Shown: piece by piece, positions 40,178-49,986 of the stretch
Position numbering within the stretch: the first letter of the stretch is position 1
Layout: the number at the start of each line of letters is the position of its first letter
From: Neocallimastix lanati (nom. inval.)
Lineage: Eukaryota; Neocallimastigomycota; Neocallimastigomycetes; Neocallimastigales; Neocallimastigaceae
Reading direction: 5' to 3'
Assembly (NCBI GenBank): GCA_016946835.1
Contig: JACVTC010000062.1
Location: forward strand, 567,501 to 631,500
DNA length: 64,000 nucleotides
Notes under the pieces: generated by a model
Database searches by the model: none
What the model was told of the DNA's origin: nothing
What the model saw: only the letters and a program-made list of their open reading frames with translations
Position numbers and translations under genes: made by a program

Positions 40178-40183
40178 TTTTTT
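40178..40183 (+). terminator. Pol III terminator of SRP RNA gene 1
   Basis: A T6 run 26 bases after the closing helix. The same spacing is kept at the other two copies. Confidence 0.6.
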
Positions 40184-40427
40184 AAAAAATTCTTTTTTAA
40201 AAACTATTTTTTTTTGAATTTTTTTTAATTTCTTTTTATTTTTTTAAATTTTTTATTTAATTTTTAATATAATTTTTTTTTATTTCTTTTTTATTATTTT
40301 TATTATTTTAATATTCTTTTTTGTAATTTTTATTATTTTTTTTGTAATTTTTATTATTTTTTTTGTAATTTTTATTATTTTATTATTTGGTTTTGCTATT
40401 TCTTTTCTTTTTTATTTAATAGTCCTA

Positions 40428-40495
40428 CAATCCATTCATAGCATAACGTAATTAAAGCTGTTGAGGAAGGAAGCTGATTTGTTACCATAATCAAT
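40428..40495. repeat. Short partial copy of the block X 3' end
   Basis: ccattcatagcataacgtaa and the following ttgaggaaggaagctgatttg resemble 42005-42110, 45250-45355 and 48008-48095. It stands alone between T-rich stretches and its function is unknown. Confidence 0.65.
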
Positions 40496-41360
40496 TATTA
40501 TTATTATTATTATTATTATTATTTATTTTTAAATCTTTTCTTAATATTTTAATTTTTAATATAATTGGTATTATTAATTTTGTCATATTTTTTAAATTTT
40601 TTTTTGTTTTCTTTAATCTTTTTTGTAAATGATATTTATCTTTTCTTTAAACTTTTATTATACCAATTATTATTATTAATGCTATTTTTTTGTTTAATCT
40701 TTTAATTATACCATTATTTATTATTATTATTATTTTTTTTATTATTTTTATTGTAATTATATTTTTTATCTTTTTTTTTTTTTTTTAACTGATGTTTTAA
40801 TAATTATTCTAACTTAAATTTTTTGTATACAAAGATAGTATTAATAAAAAGATTAAATATTATTCAAAATATAGGAATTACATAATTAAAAAATATATAA
40901 ATATGTATATATTTATTTTTACTATATTATATATATATATATATTTATTATTTTTTTAAGAAAATTATTATATATAACATTAGTATTAAATATATAAATA
41001 TATATAAATAAAAAATATTAAATATTTTCATATATTTATTTATATTTTTATTTTGTAAATTATTACTGAAATTATAATATATTCTTGAATCTTAAAAATT
41101 TTTTTTTTCTTTTTTTCCTATATTTTTAAAAAAAAATTATTATCTGTATATCACTATATTAAATTATAAAAATGTAAATTATTTACCTTTATCTTACTTT
41201 ATAATTATTATTTTAATTTTTTTAAATTTGTATTGAAATTACAAAAATATCTTTAAAACTATATAGTGAAATTTTATTTTTATATAATATCCATATCTAT
41301 ATCTGTATCTATATATATTTTTATTTTATTTTTTATTTTATTTTATTTTTTTTGAAAGAG

Positions 41361-42140
41361 TTATTGTGCGAGTCATTGTCAATAGTATAAAGAAGTAAAA
41401 TTGTTATTTATATTCAGAAGAATACAGAAAATTTATTTATTTATTTTTATTTTTATTTTTTTTTTTTTTTTTAGACTGAGAAATAAAGAAAAAAGAAAGC
41501 AATAAGATCTCTAAACTCATTCCATTTATGTATGGTGGTAAATTATTACTTTTTTAAATTACTTTAATGTTTTGAAGTTGACTCGTATTCAATTCCAAGG
41601 GACTACTAATTTAACCAGATTTTTTTGCCATAATAACTTAAATAAGTCTGGCATCTTGCTAGCGATTTTTTTGAACCATTTTACCATTTTAGGGATGAAG
41701 CAACGATACAATCCCTTCAAGACTAATATGAAATTAAACTGTTAACTGTACTTGACTCCTTTAAATGACTCTTCCTACTTAAGCCAAGAACTCTTAATAT
41801 GAGGAAATCCATAGAGGAAAAGAAATACACTGACATAATCCAAGTATATTCTGTATTTAACCGGAAGTCAAATATACTTATTTATAGCTGGATCTAATAC
41901 AAGTTTTTAAATATGTGGAAACCCTAAATTTCCTGTAAAATCCATATGGATAAATCCTTGAAATTTTTACATATATACAAATATTTCTATATATACAAAT
42001 CTACAACCTATTTATAGCATAACGAAACTAAAGATACAGAGTTTACTATGAATGTTGAGGAATGCATTTGACATGAGCTTGTAATCACAATGTAGTATCT
42101 ATCATAGCTATGAGAAGTAGATTATTCTAATTCTATACAG
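41361..42140. repeat. Block X, copy 1: conserved non-low-complexity sequence of unknown function
   Basis: About 750 bp with near-normal base mixture in an otherwise A/T-only area, nearly identical to 44641-45405. It is not open in any frame for more than a few dozen codons on either strand. It has no terminal repeats or LTR-like ends that I can see. Motifs such as gggatgaagcaacgatacaa and catttatagcataacg recur between copies. It may be an RNA gene or transposon remnant; I cannot assign it. Confidence 0.8.
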
Positions 42141-42825
42141 GTACTTTTCGAAAATTGAGTATAGTGATATCTTGTTTTATATAGGGGTATCTTTATATAT
42201 AATATCTAGTTTTTATATATGAATATTTATATATATATGCATAAAATACATTAAAATAGTGTATACTGGGATGTTTATGGGCGTGTATAATATATGCATA
42301 GATATTTGAGTATATGTTTGTTATGTAAGGTATTATTCATATATACAGGTATATGTCAGATATACCAATAAAAAAGGTATATTACATATATGTTATAAAT
42401 AAAACATATAACGCATATACAGCATATATGCATATTTCATTTACATATATACCATGTATGCTACATTTTATATTATTTTTAATACAGAAAACTTATCATT
42501 ATCTTCATTTCAATATAAATATGTATTACTAAAATATATATATATATCTTATACAAAAAAAAAAAAAATATAAAAAAAATAATATGAAGAGAATAATTAT
42601 AATGTATGTGTATATTTTATTTTAAGGAGTTCATTAATAATTATTAATTGTTTTAAAGTACTAGTTGATAATATTTTATTATTGTATATATTACTGATAA
42701 ATAATTTATAAAATATATAAATATTTATAAATATTTAAAATATTATTTTTATTATTATGATTATCAATTTATATATAATTTAAAAGAATTATTAAAAGTA
42801 ATTATAATAAATTTATAAAGGACAG

Positions 42826-42908
42826 TATCGAGGCGGCTTAAACGATCACTAATCTTTTACCGGGAAGTCATGGATTTAAAATATGAAAATACACTTTCAC
42901 GAATGATC
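42826..42908. other. Small GC-richer island of unknown identity
   Basis: gacagtatcgaggcggctta through atgatcatcatatcc is the only non-A/T stretch between the block X copy and the minisatellite. It is too short for a gene and does not fold as a tRNA by eye. It could be a scrap of an RNA gene or transposon. Confidence 0.4.
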
Positions 42909-42917
42909 ATCATATCC

Positions 42918-42948
<31 letters not shown>

Positions 42949-42984
42949 GTAGGTCTTTTAGATAATAGTTTTGAATTGTAAGTA

Positions 42985-43437
42985 TTAATAAATAATAATA
43001 ATAAATAATAATAAATAGTAATAATAAGTAATAACAATAATAATAATAATAAATAATAAATAATGATAAATAATAATAATAATAATAATAATAAATAATA
43101 AATAATAAATAATAATAATAAATAATGATAAATAGTAATAATAAGTAATAATAATTAGTAATAATAATAATAATAATAAAATAATAATAAATAATGATAA
43201 ATAGTAATAAGTAATAATAATAATAAAATAATAATAAAATAATAATAAAATAATAATAAATAATAATAAATAATAATAATAAATAATGATAAATAGTAAT
43301 AAATAATAATAAAATAATAATAAAATAATAATAAATAATAATAAATAATAATAATAAATAATGTTAAATAGTAATTATAAGTAATAATAATAATAATAGT
43401 AATAAATAATAATAAATAATAATAATAAATAATAATA

Positions 43438-43474
<37 letters not shown>

Positions 43475-43492
43475 TAGTAATAAATAATAAAT
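42985..43492. repeat. AATAATAAAT-type minisatellite upstream of SRP RNA gene 2
   Basis: About 500 bp built from aataataaataataa with variants aaatgataaatagtaataagtaat that form a higher-order pattern repeated about every 50-60 bp. Related arrays precede the decayed unit at 45640 and SRP RNA gene 3. Confidence 0.9.
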
Positions 43493-43649
43493 AATTTAAT
43501 TTATTTATTAATTTTTTATATCATTTTTTTTTTGGGATAGTAGAGTATAAACAGAATATAATATAATTATTAATGTGGATCAAGAGTATTTATCCAATCA
43601 AATAAAATAGTAAATGATCCATAAGATTTCAATTTTAAAAAATTGGTAC

Positions 43650-43659
43650 TATTTATAAA
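43650..43659 (+). promoter_or_regulatory. TATA-like box of SRP RNA gene 2
   Basis: TATTTATAAA 30 bases before the inferred RNA start, as in copies 1 and 3. Confidence 0.65.
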
Positions 43660-43679
43660 CAAAAGTTTTAACAAACAAA

Positions 43680-43953
43680 AAGCAGTTGGGTATAGTGGTG
43701 TATACCTGTAAGCTAAACTTCTGAGCAACTGAATGTAGGACGGTATGAGTTATAAGATTGTGATTAAGGACTTTCTTATGTAGAGAGTCGGTCTTATTCA
43801 AGTACTGAGTTAACATTCGTTGAGGGATGTAGGTCCTTTGACAAGGTTATTAACGAAGTGGGGAACGCGTGAGGCTGGTAACAGAGCAGCGAAAACCACT
43901 CGCTTAGTACGGTGATTGAGATAGCTGGCTTGAGTAAGAACCTTCTTCTGCTT
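43680..43953 (+). ncRNA. Signal recognition particle RNA (7SL), copy 2
   Basis: The same 274 nt gene as at 39878. All structural elements are present: AAGCAG/CTGCTT closing helix, GGTATA..TATACC helix 3, TGTAAG turn, helix 8 with GTAA tetraloop and AGCAG/GAAAAC loop. It differs from copy 1 at gaggg versus gaagg in the S domain. The change of ttatcg to ttactg in the trailer is shared with copy 3, so copies 2 and 3 are the closest pair. Confidence 0.92.
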
Positions 43954-43979
43954 ATAATAATAGTTACTGAACGAAATTC

Positions 43980-43985
43980 TTTTTT
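43980..43985 (+). terminator. Pol III terminator of SRP RNA gene 2
   Basis: T6 run 26 bases after the closing helix, in the same position as copy 1. Confidence 0.6.
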
Positions 43986-44640
43986 AAAAAATTCTTTTTT
44001 TAAAAATTTTTTTTTTGAATTTTTTTTTAAATTATTTTTATTTTTTATTTTTTTTATTTATTTTTTTATTTAAATTTTTTTTTATTATTATTTTAAAATT
44101 ATTTTATTTTATTATTATTATTTTAATTTTTTATTATTTTTATTATTTTATTATTTTATTATTTTATTATTATTATTATTATTATTTTCTTTATTATTTT
44201 TGTTATTTTATTATTCTTTTTTTATAATTTTTATTATTATTATTGTTATTATTTTTATTATTATATATATATTTTAAGAAAATTATTATATAAAGCATTG
44301 GTATTAAATATATAAATATATATATAAATGAAAAATACTAAATATTTTCATATATTTCATTTTGTATTTATATTTATATTTATTTTCTAAATTATTACTA
44401 AAATTATAATGTATATCTTAGAATCTTGTGCCTTAAAATTTTTTTACTTTTTTCCTATATTTTTTAGAAAATTATTATTTGTATAAATTATTAATATTAA
44501 AATATAAAAATGTAAATTATTTACGTTTAATCTTATTTGTTATTTGTTATTTTAATTTTTCTAAATTTATATTGAAATTAAAAAAATAACTTTAAAACTA
44601 TATAGTAAAATATCATTTTTATACAATATCTATATTAACA

Positions 44641-45405
44641 TTTATTGTGCGAATCATTATTAATAATATAAGAAGTAAAATTGTTAATTTATATTCAAAA
44701 GAAAACAGAAAATTTATTTTTTCATTTTTTTTTTTATATTGAGGAATAAAGAAAATCGAAAGCAATAAGATCTCTAAACTCATTCCATTTATGTATGGTG
44801 GTAAATTACTACTTTTTAAATTACTTTATTGTTTTGAAGTTGACTTGTATTCAATTTCAAGGGACTACTAATTTAACCAGATTTTTTTTGCCATAATGGC
44901 GTAATTAAGTCTGGCATCTTGCTAGCGATATTTTTGAACCATTTTACCATTTTAGGGATGAAGCAACGATACAATCTCTTCAAGACTAATATGAAATTAA
45001 ACTGTTAACTGTACTTGACTCCTTTAAATGACTCTTCCTACTTAAACCAAGAACTCTTAATATGAGGAAATCCATAGAGGAAAAGAAATACACTGACATA
45101 ATCCAAGTATATTCTGTATTTAACCGGATGTCAAATATACTCATTTATAGCTGGATCTAATACAAGTTTTTAAATATGTCGTAACCCTAAATTTCCTGTA
45201 AAATTCATTAGGAAAAATCCTTGAAATTTTTACATATATACAAATGCTGATATATATATGAAAATCTACAACTTATTTATAATATAACGAAACTAAAGAT
45301 ACAGAGTTTACTATGAATATTGAGGAATGCATTTGACATGAGCTTGTGATCACAATGTAGTATCTATCATAGCCATGAGAAGTAGATTATTCTAATTCTA
45401 TAATA
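44641..45405. repeat. Block X, copy 2
   Basis: Near-identical to 41361-42140, with scattered substitutions (for example accggatgtc versus accggaagtc) and small indels mainly in A/T runs. It ends at tctataata, where the minisatellite begins, whereas copy 1 continues as tctatacagg. Confidence 0.85.
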
Positions 45406-45608
45406 ATAAATAATAATAAATAATAATAAATAATAATAAATAATAATAAATAATAATAAATAATAATAAATAATAATAAATAATAATAAATAATAATAAA
45501 TAATAATAAATAATAATAAATATTAATAAATAATAATAAATAATAATAAATAATAATAAATAATAATAAATAATAATAAATAATAATAAATAATAATAAA
45601 TAATAATA
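45403..45608. repeat. (AATAATAAAT)n minisatellite, about 20 units
   Basis: A very regular 10 bp array, purer than the one at 42985. It abuts block X copy 2 directly. After it, 45640-45740 is related to the sequence upstream of SRP RNA genes 2 and 3 (tatttatccaatcaaataa), but the SRP gene itself is absent. Confidence 0.95.
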
Positions 45609-45832
45609 TAGTAATCATAAATAAATAAATAAATAATACATAAATAATTTATTTTATTTATTAATTCACCATTTTATTTTTGGGATTCAAGCATACAATA
45701 TAATTATTGATCATTAGTATTTATCCAATCAAATAATTAAATGGTCTAAAAATATAAAATAATTTTATATTCAATTTATATAATAAAATTGAATAATTTA
45801 AATATATAAAAATTAAATATAATTTTTATAAA

Positions 45833-46524
45833 ATGTTCAATATATATAAATTTATATTTATATATATCATTTTTTATATTCATTTTATTAAAACGTATGA
45901 ATTAAATAAGATTTTAAGCAAAAATGAAATATTAAAAATTACTGACGAATATTATCTCAGTTTTTACTGTAAGAACGATACTTGTGTTTCAATATATTAT
46001 GATTATAAAAACCCATATATTGAAATTCCGATAGAAATGATAATCTAATAAAATATACTATTGATACTTGTAGATATAATGAAATTAAATTAAATAAATA
46101 TAATAGTAAAAAATGTGCAACTGATTCAGAATGTTTATCTAATAAATGTATTAATAATTTTTGTGTTTTTAACGAAGAAACACCTATAGTACATTGTGAA
46201 AGTGTTTTTAATGGTTATGGATCAACATTTATATACTGTGGTAAACCATATAATGATATATGTGAATTTAATAATGATTGCTCTTCAAAAATATGCAGTA
46301 GTAGTAAAATTTGTTAAATGAATAATAGATTTTTTTCTAAAAGAGATGATATTTCTATTGAGGATATTTATATAGTATTAATAACTGTATTTATCATAAT
46401 GCCTGTTAGTTGCTGTTGTTGCAATTGTATTTTTCCAAAATATAGAAAATATATCATAGTATATTTTATAATATTTATTATATTTATTTTATTTATTATT
46501 ATATATAGATCAGTATTTTTATAA
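45833..46524 (+). pseudogene. Secreted Cys-rich single-pass membrane protein gene, broken by one frameshift and one stop
   Basis: The start gives a signal peptide (MFNIYKFIFIYIIFYIHFIKTYE) and a ~70-residue N-terminal part with a Cys pair (YCKNDTC). At about 46034-46038 the frame moves by one base within an A run (gaaatgataat). The continuing frame encodes CATDSECLSNKCINNFC, a Cys spacing typical of extracellular Cys-rich repeats in gut-fungal secreted proteins, and later CGKPYNDICEFNNDCSSKIC. A TAA at 46315-46317 interrupts before the juxtamembrane part and a final hydrophobic segment preceded by SCCCCNC. Both breaks are single events, so this may be a young pseudogene or an assembly error in a homopolymer. 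Function unknown; an extracellular binding role is only a guess. The family likeness rests on the Cys pattern and overall layout. Confidence 0.75.
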
Positions 46525-46562
46525 AATAGATAAATATATAATAATTATATAATATTTATAAT

Positions 46563-46800
46563 CTGGAGGTGAGGTTCTTTACATATGAATTTTTTTCTGA
46601 ATTTATTTGTACACTTTATTTTGAATATTACTTTTATTTCACAGTACTATTTACAAATTAGTATGTTCAATTTGGTGAAATAATAATTTTTTTTTTTTAT
46701 TAATTTTGTATTTTTTTTATAATTAATAAATAAATAAAGTTAAAGCTCGAAATAATTGCTACTATAAAGAAAAAATTAATAATGAAACAAATTAATTTGG
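46563..46800. repeat. Dispersed repeat R, copy 1
   Basis: ggaggtgaggttctttacat, ttttttctgaatttatttgt and the later aaataaagttaaagctcgaa match 55676-55910 with some divergence. It lies just after the Cys-rich pseudogene. Origin unknown; it may be the 3' end of a mobile element. Confidence 0.75.
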
Positions 46801-46981
46801 AGATTCAATTTTCAATAAATTTTTTTTTTTTTTTTTTAAATTTCTAAAAAATCTTATTTTTAATACTTAATTTGGTAAAAGTTAAAGTGACGGTGACTGA
46901 TTTACTATATAATGTTAAGAAATGATAAGATTTTAATTTTGAAAACTTAATTTTTTTTTTTTTTTTAAATTTTTTATTTAA

Positions 46982-47044
<63 letters not shown>

Positions 47045-48000
47045 TATTTTATTTTTATTTTTATTTTTATTTTTTTTTTTTTTGGTTAATATTTCTATAC
47101 ATTATTACTAATATTATTTGGGAGTGTTGAATTTCAGTAAATTGCATTTCACAAAGTTTCGGAAATTGTGGTGTTTCAAAATTTATAAATAAAAAATTTT
47201 AATAATGTCAAATTAAATTCAAAAAATTTTATTTTTATTTTATTATTCTTTTAATATTTATTTTAAAAAAAAAATAAAAAATATTTTTTTAAATAAAATA
47301 TTTTTGAAATTTTCATTATACATATTTAAAAAAAAAAAAAAATAAAATATGCTTAAAATCTATAAAAAGTATTTAAAAATTAAGAAGGTTTATATATTTT
47401 AAAAATAAAAAAAGTATAAAAAAATTCTTTACTTTAATAAAAAAAAATTAAAAGTTTTATATATCTTTAAAATAAATATATAAATAAAATATTATTTAAA
47501 AACAAAGTATTTTTTAAAAGTATAATGACAAAATAAAAGTTTTATAATAAAAGTTATTAATAAAAATATTTAATAGAAAAATTTGTTTTATAATATTCAT
47601 AAAATTAATGATATGGATATAAAAGCTATTAATAAAAATATAAAAGTAAAAATAATAATAAAATAATTTTTTGAAATATTTAATGATAAAGATTTTTTTT
47701 TAATATAATTTTTTTTTAATTAACTTTTTAAAATTATAAAAATTTTAAACAATTATGGATTTTTAATTAAAAATAATTTTAATTATTAATATAATACTAA
47801 TTGTGATAGAATTCAGATAATTGTTTAGATATATTTAATGATAAAGAAATATTTTTATTTTTTTTTAAACTTTAATTTCTGAAAATACAACACATTTATA
47901 TTATTTGCCATTTCTATGAAAATGTAACATATATAGATTAATATTGCTTGTTTTTGCACATATAATATTAATATAAGTACCAAAAACCACTATAAATAAT
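46801..48000. other. Gene-free AT-rich stretch
   Basis: Contains an ATT microsatellite at 46984-47045 and short less-biased patches (46870-46930, 47100-47180), none of which I can assign. No open frame of substance. Confidence 0.6.
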
Positions 48001-48002
48001 AC

Positions 48003-48100
48003 TCACATAATCCATTTATAGCATAACGTAGCTAAAGCTACATAGGGTATCATGAGGGCTGAGAAAATTAGTTGACTTATTACTATAATCACCTTCGTTA
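48003..48100. repeat. Partial copy of the block X 3' end
   Basis: catttatagcataacgtagc and the downstream tgagg and ctgataat-like elements align with 42005-42110 and 40428-40495. The rest of block X is absent upstream. Confidence 0.65.
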
Positions 48101-48163
48101 TTATTATTTATTTATAAATCTTTTCTTAATATTTTTTTTTATTATAATAATTATTTCTATTAC

Positions 48164-48194
<31 letters not shown>

Positions 48195-48659
48195 TCTATT
48201 AATTTCATTAATAATAATATTTTTTTTAATCTTTTTTTTTTATTATTATTTTTATTATTATTAATTAATTTTATTATTTTAAAATTTTTTTTGGACCTTT
48301 TTATCAATTCCATTAATATTAAAAATATTATATAAAGAAATAATAATATTTATAATAATAGTTATCGAATTTGATTCTGCTTAAATTCTATTTTTATATA
48401 TATTTTAATATCTATATTTATATAATATTTTTTTTCTCCTTTTTCCTCTTATTATTAGAATTGTTATGTTTATTTTCTTAATTTTTTATTATTAATATAA
48501 AATTACTATTTTTTAATGCTATTTGTCATTTTTATTTTTATTTTTATTTGTGTAATCTTTTTATAAATACTATCTATATATATAAATTTTTTTTTTTTGT
48601 ATAAACCATTTATATTGCAAAAATATAAATATGTATTATTTACATTCATAGAATTAATA
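48101..48659. other. Gene-free T-rich stretch
   Basis: Mainly ATT and T runs; both strands are open only through repeats. gttatcgaa at 48360 resembles the trailer of SRP RNA gene 1 (gttatcgaa at 40161), so this may be the eroded end of another unit. Confidence 0.5.
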
Positions 48660-48860
48660 ATAATTATAAATAATAATAAATATCAATAATAAATAATAAT
48701 AACAATAATAAATAATAATAACAATAATAAATAATAATAAATAATAATAAATAATAAATAATAATAAATAATAAATAATAATAATAATAATAAATAATAA
48801 TAACAATAATAACAATAATAACAATAATAAATAATAATAAACAATAATAAATAATTATAA
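48660..48860. repeat. AATAATAAAT/AACAATAAT-type minisatellite
   Basis: Same family as the arrays at 42985 and 45403, with aacaataat variants. It lies about 800 bp before SRP RNA gene 3. Confidence 0.9.
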
Positions 48861-49083
48861 TGAAAAATAAACATCAAATATATTGAAACATATTATAATA
48901 TAAACAATGTAAAAACCAATAATGTATTTATCATAAAAATAGTAATGTTGAAATCATCATTATAAACCCTAAATTCATTACTTTTAACAACGATAATAAA
49001 TAATAATAATAATACATAAATAATATTAATTATTATTAATACATAAATAAATAATTAATAATAAATAAATAAATAATAATAAT

Positions 49084-49104
49084 GACTGTTTTAATAAAAC
49101 AGTC
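49084..49104. repeat. Perfect 10 bp inverted repeat
   Basis: GACTGTTTTA and TAAAACAGTC are separated by one base. A hairpin could form, but nothing nearby shows a use for it. Confidence 0.7.
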
Positions 49105-49450
49105 AGTGTTTATATTAATATAAAAGTTAATATTTATGAAAATAAAAAAAAAGACTATATTTATTATAATAAAAATGACAGAACTTAAGAGAGAAAAAAA
49201 AAAGGACAGTATATATAATAATAATAGAAATATAGTATTTATAAAAATAGTAATTACAATTCAATAACATATTCATATAATTAGATAATTTTTTATAATT
49301 AATATTTTTTTTTTTTTATTTATTAATTTATCATTTATTATGGATTATTTTTACTTTTGGATTAAAGAATATAATTATTAATAATAGTATTTATCCAATC
49401 AAATAAATTAGTAAATGATCCATAAGATTTTAATTTTGAAAAATTGGTAC

Positions 49451-49460
49451 TATTTATAAA
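49451..49460 (+). promoter_or_regulatory. TATA-like box of SRP RNA gene 3
   Basis: TATTTATAAA 30 bases before the inferred RNA start; similarity to copies 1 and 2 extends upstream to about 49388. Confidence 0.65.
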
Positions 49461-49480
49461 CAAAAGTTTTAACAAACAAA

Positions 49481-49754
49481 AAGTAGTTGGGTATAGTGGT
49501 GTATACCTGTAAGCTAAACTTCTGAGCAACTGAATGTAGGACGGTATGAGTTATAAGATTGTGATTAAGGACTTTCTTATGTAGAGAGTCGGTCTTATTC
49601 AAGTACTGAGTTAACATTCGTTGAGGGATGTAGGTCCTTTGACAAGGTTATTAACGAAGTGGGGAACGCGTGAGGCTGGTAACAGAGCAGCGAAAACCAC
49701 TCGCTTAGTACGGTGATTGAGATAGCTGGCTTGAGTAAGAACCTTCTTCTGCTT
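49481..49754 (+). ncRNA. Signal recognition particle RNA (7SL), copy 3
   Basis: Same 274 nt gene as at 39878 and 43680. The only change I see from copy 2 inside the RNA is C to T at 49484 (AAGTAG for AAGCAG). It lies in the closing helix and leaves a G-U wobble with CTGCTT, so folding should be kept. Here the similarity to the other units ends soon after the terminator and no block X follows. The unbroken sequence suggests it is either still functional or very recently copied. Confidence 0.9.
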
Positions 49755-49780
49755 ATAATAATAGTTACTGAACGAAATTC

Positions 49781-49786
49781 TTTTTT
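49781..49786 (+). terminator. Pol III terminator of SRP RNA gene 3
   Basis: T6 run 26 bases after the closing helix. Confidence 0.6.
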
Positions 49787-49986
49787 AAAAAATTCTTTTT
49801 TAAAAATTTTTTTTTTAATTTTTTATTTATTTTTTTTTATTAATTTTTTCTTCATTTTTTTTTTTAAATTTCTATTATTTTTTTTTTTTATTTTTATTTT
49901 ATTACTTTACAAATTTTTTTTAATGATATTTCTTTTTATTATAACTATTGTTATTTCCTATTATTACTATTATTATTATTTGTTAT

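Larger units (their letters stand above)
39790..42140. repeat. Segmental duplication, copy 1 (contains SRP RNA gene 1 and block X)
   Basis: This stretch matches 43588-45405 in the same order: upstream box tatccaatcaaata, SRP RNA gene, T-rich spacer, a shared ~150 bp AT-rich part (41170-41290 against 44510-44630), then a ~750 bp block X (41361-42140 against 44641-45405) that is close to identical over long stretches. Indels are concentrated in the A/T runs. A 70 bp patch at 40428-40495 present here is missing from copy 2. Confidence 0.88.
42141..43587. other. Gene-free stretch between the two duplicated units
   Basis: It starts with a patch of atatatgcatata-like variants (42230-42500), includes a small island at 42830-42905 and ends with the AATAATAAAT minisatellite. 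No gene is supported. Confidence 0.6.
43588..45405. repeat. Segmental duplication, copy 2 (contains SRP RNA gene 2 and block X)
   Basis: The counterpart of 39790-42140, in the same orientation and order, shorter because the T-rich spacer after the SRP gene and the patch seen at 40428-40495 are reduced. Confidence 0.88.

Noticed and set aside
42005-42110. Box C/D snoRNA in the repeated module
   Set aside because: A TGATGA-like C box with a matching CTGA D box and terminal stem is not consistently present in the four copies.
41361-42140. RNase P or MRP RNA in block X (gaggaaatcc resembles CR-I)
   Set aside because: No CR-V partner (ACAGAA...GCUUA type) and no long-range pairing could be found; similarity limited to one short motif.
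42985-43492. CRISPR-like array
   Set aside because: Simple AATAATAAAT minisatellite with no distinct spacers, in a eukaryotic genome.
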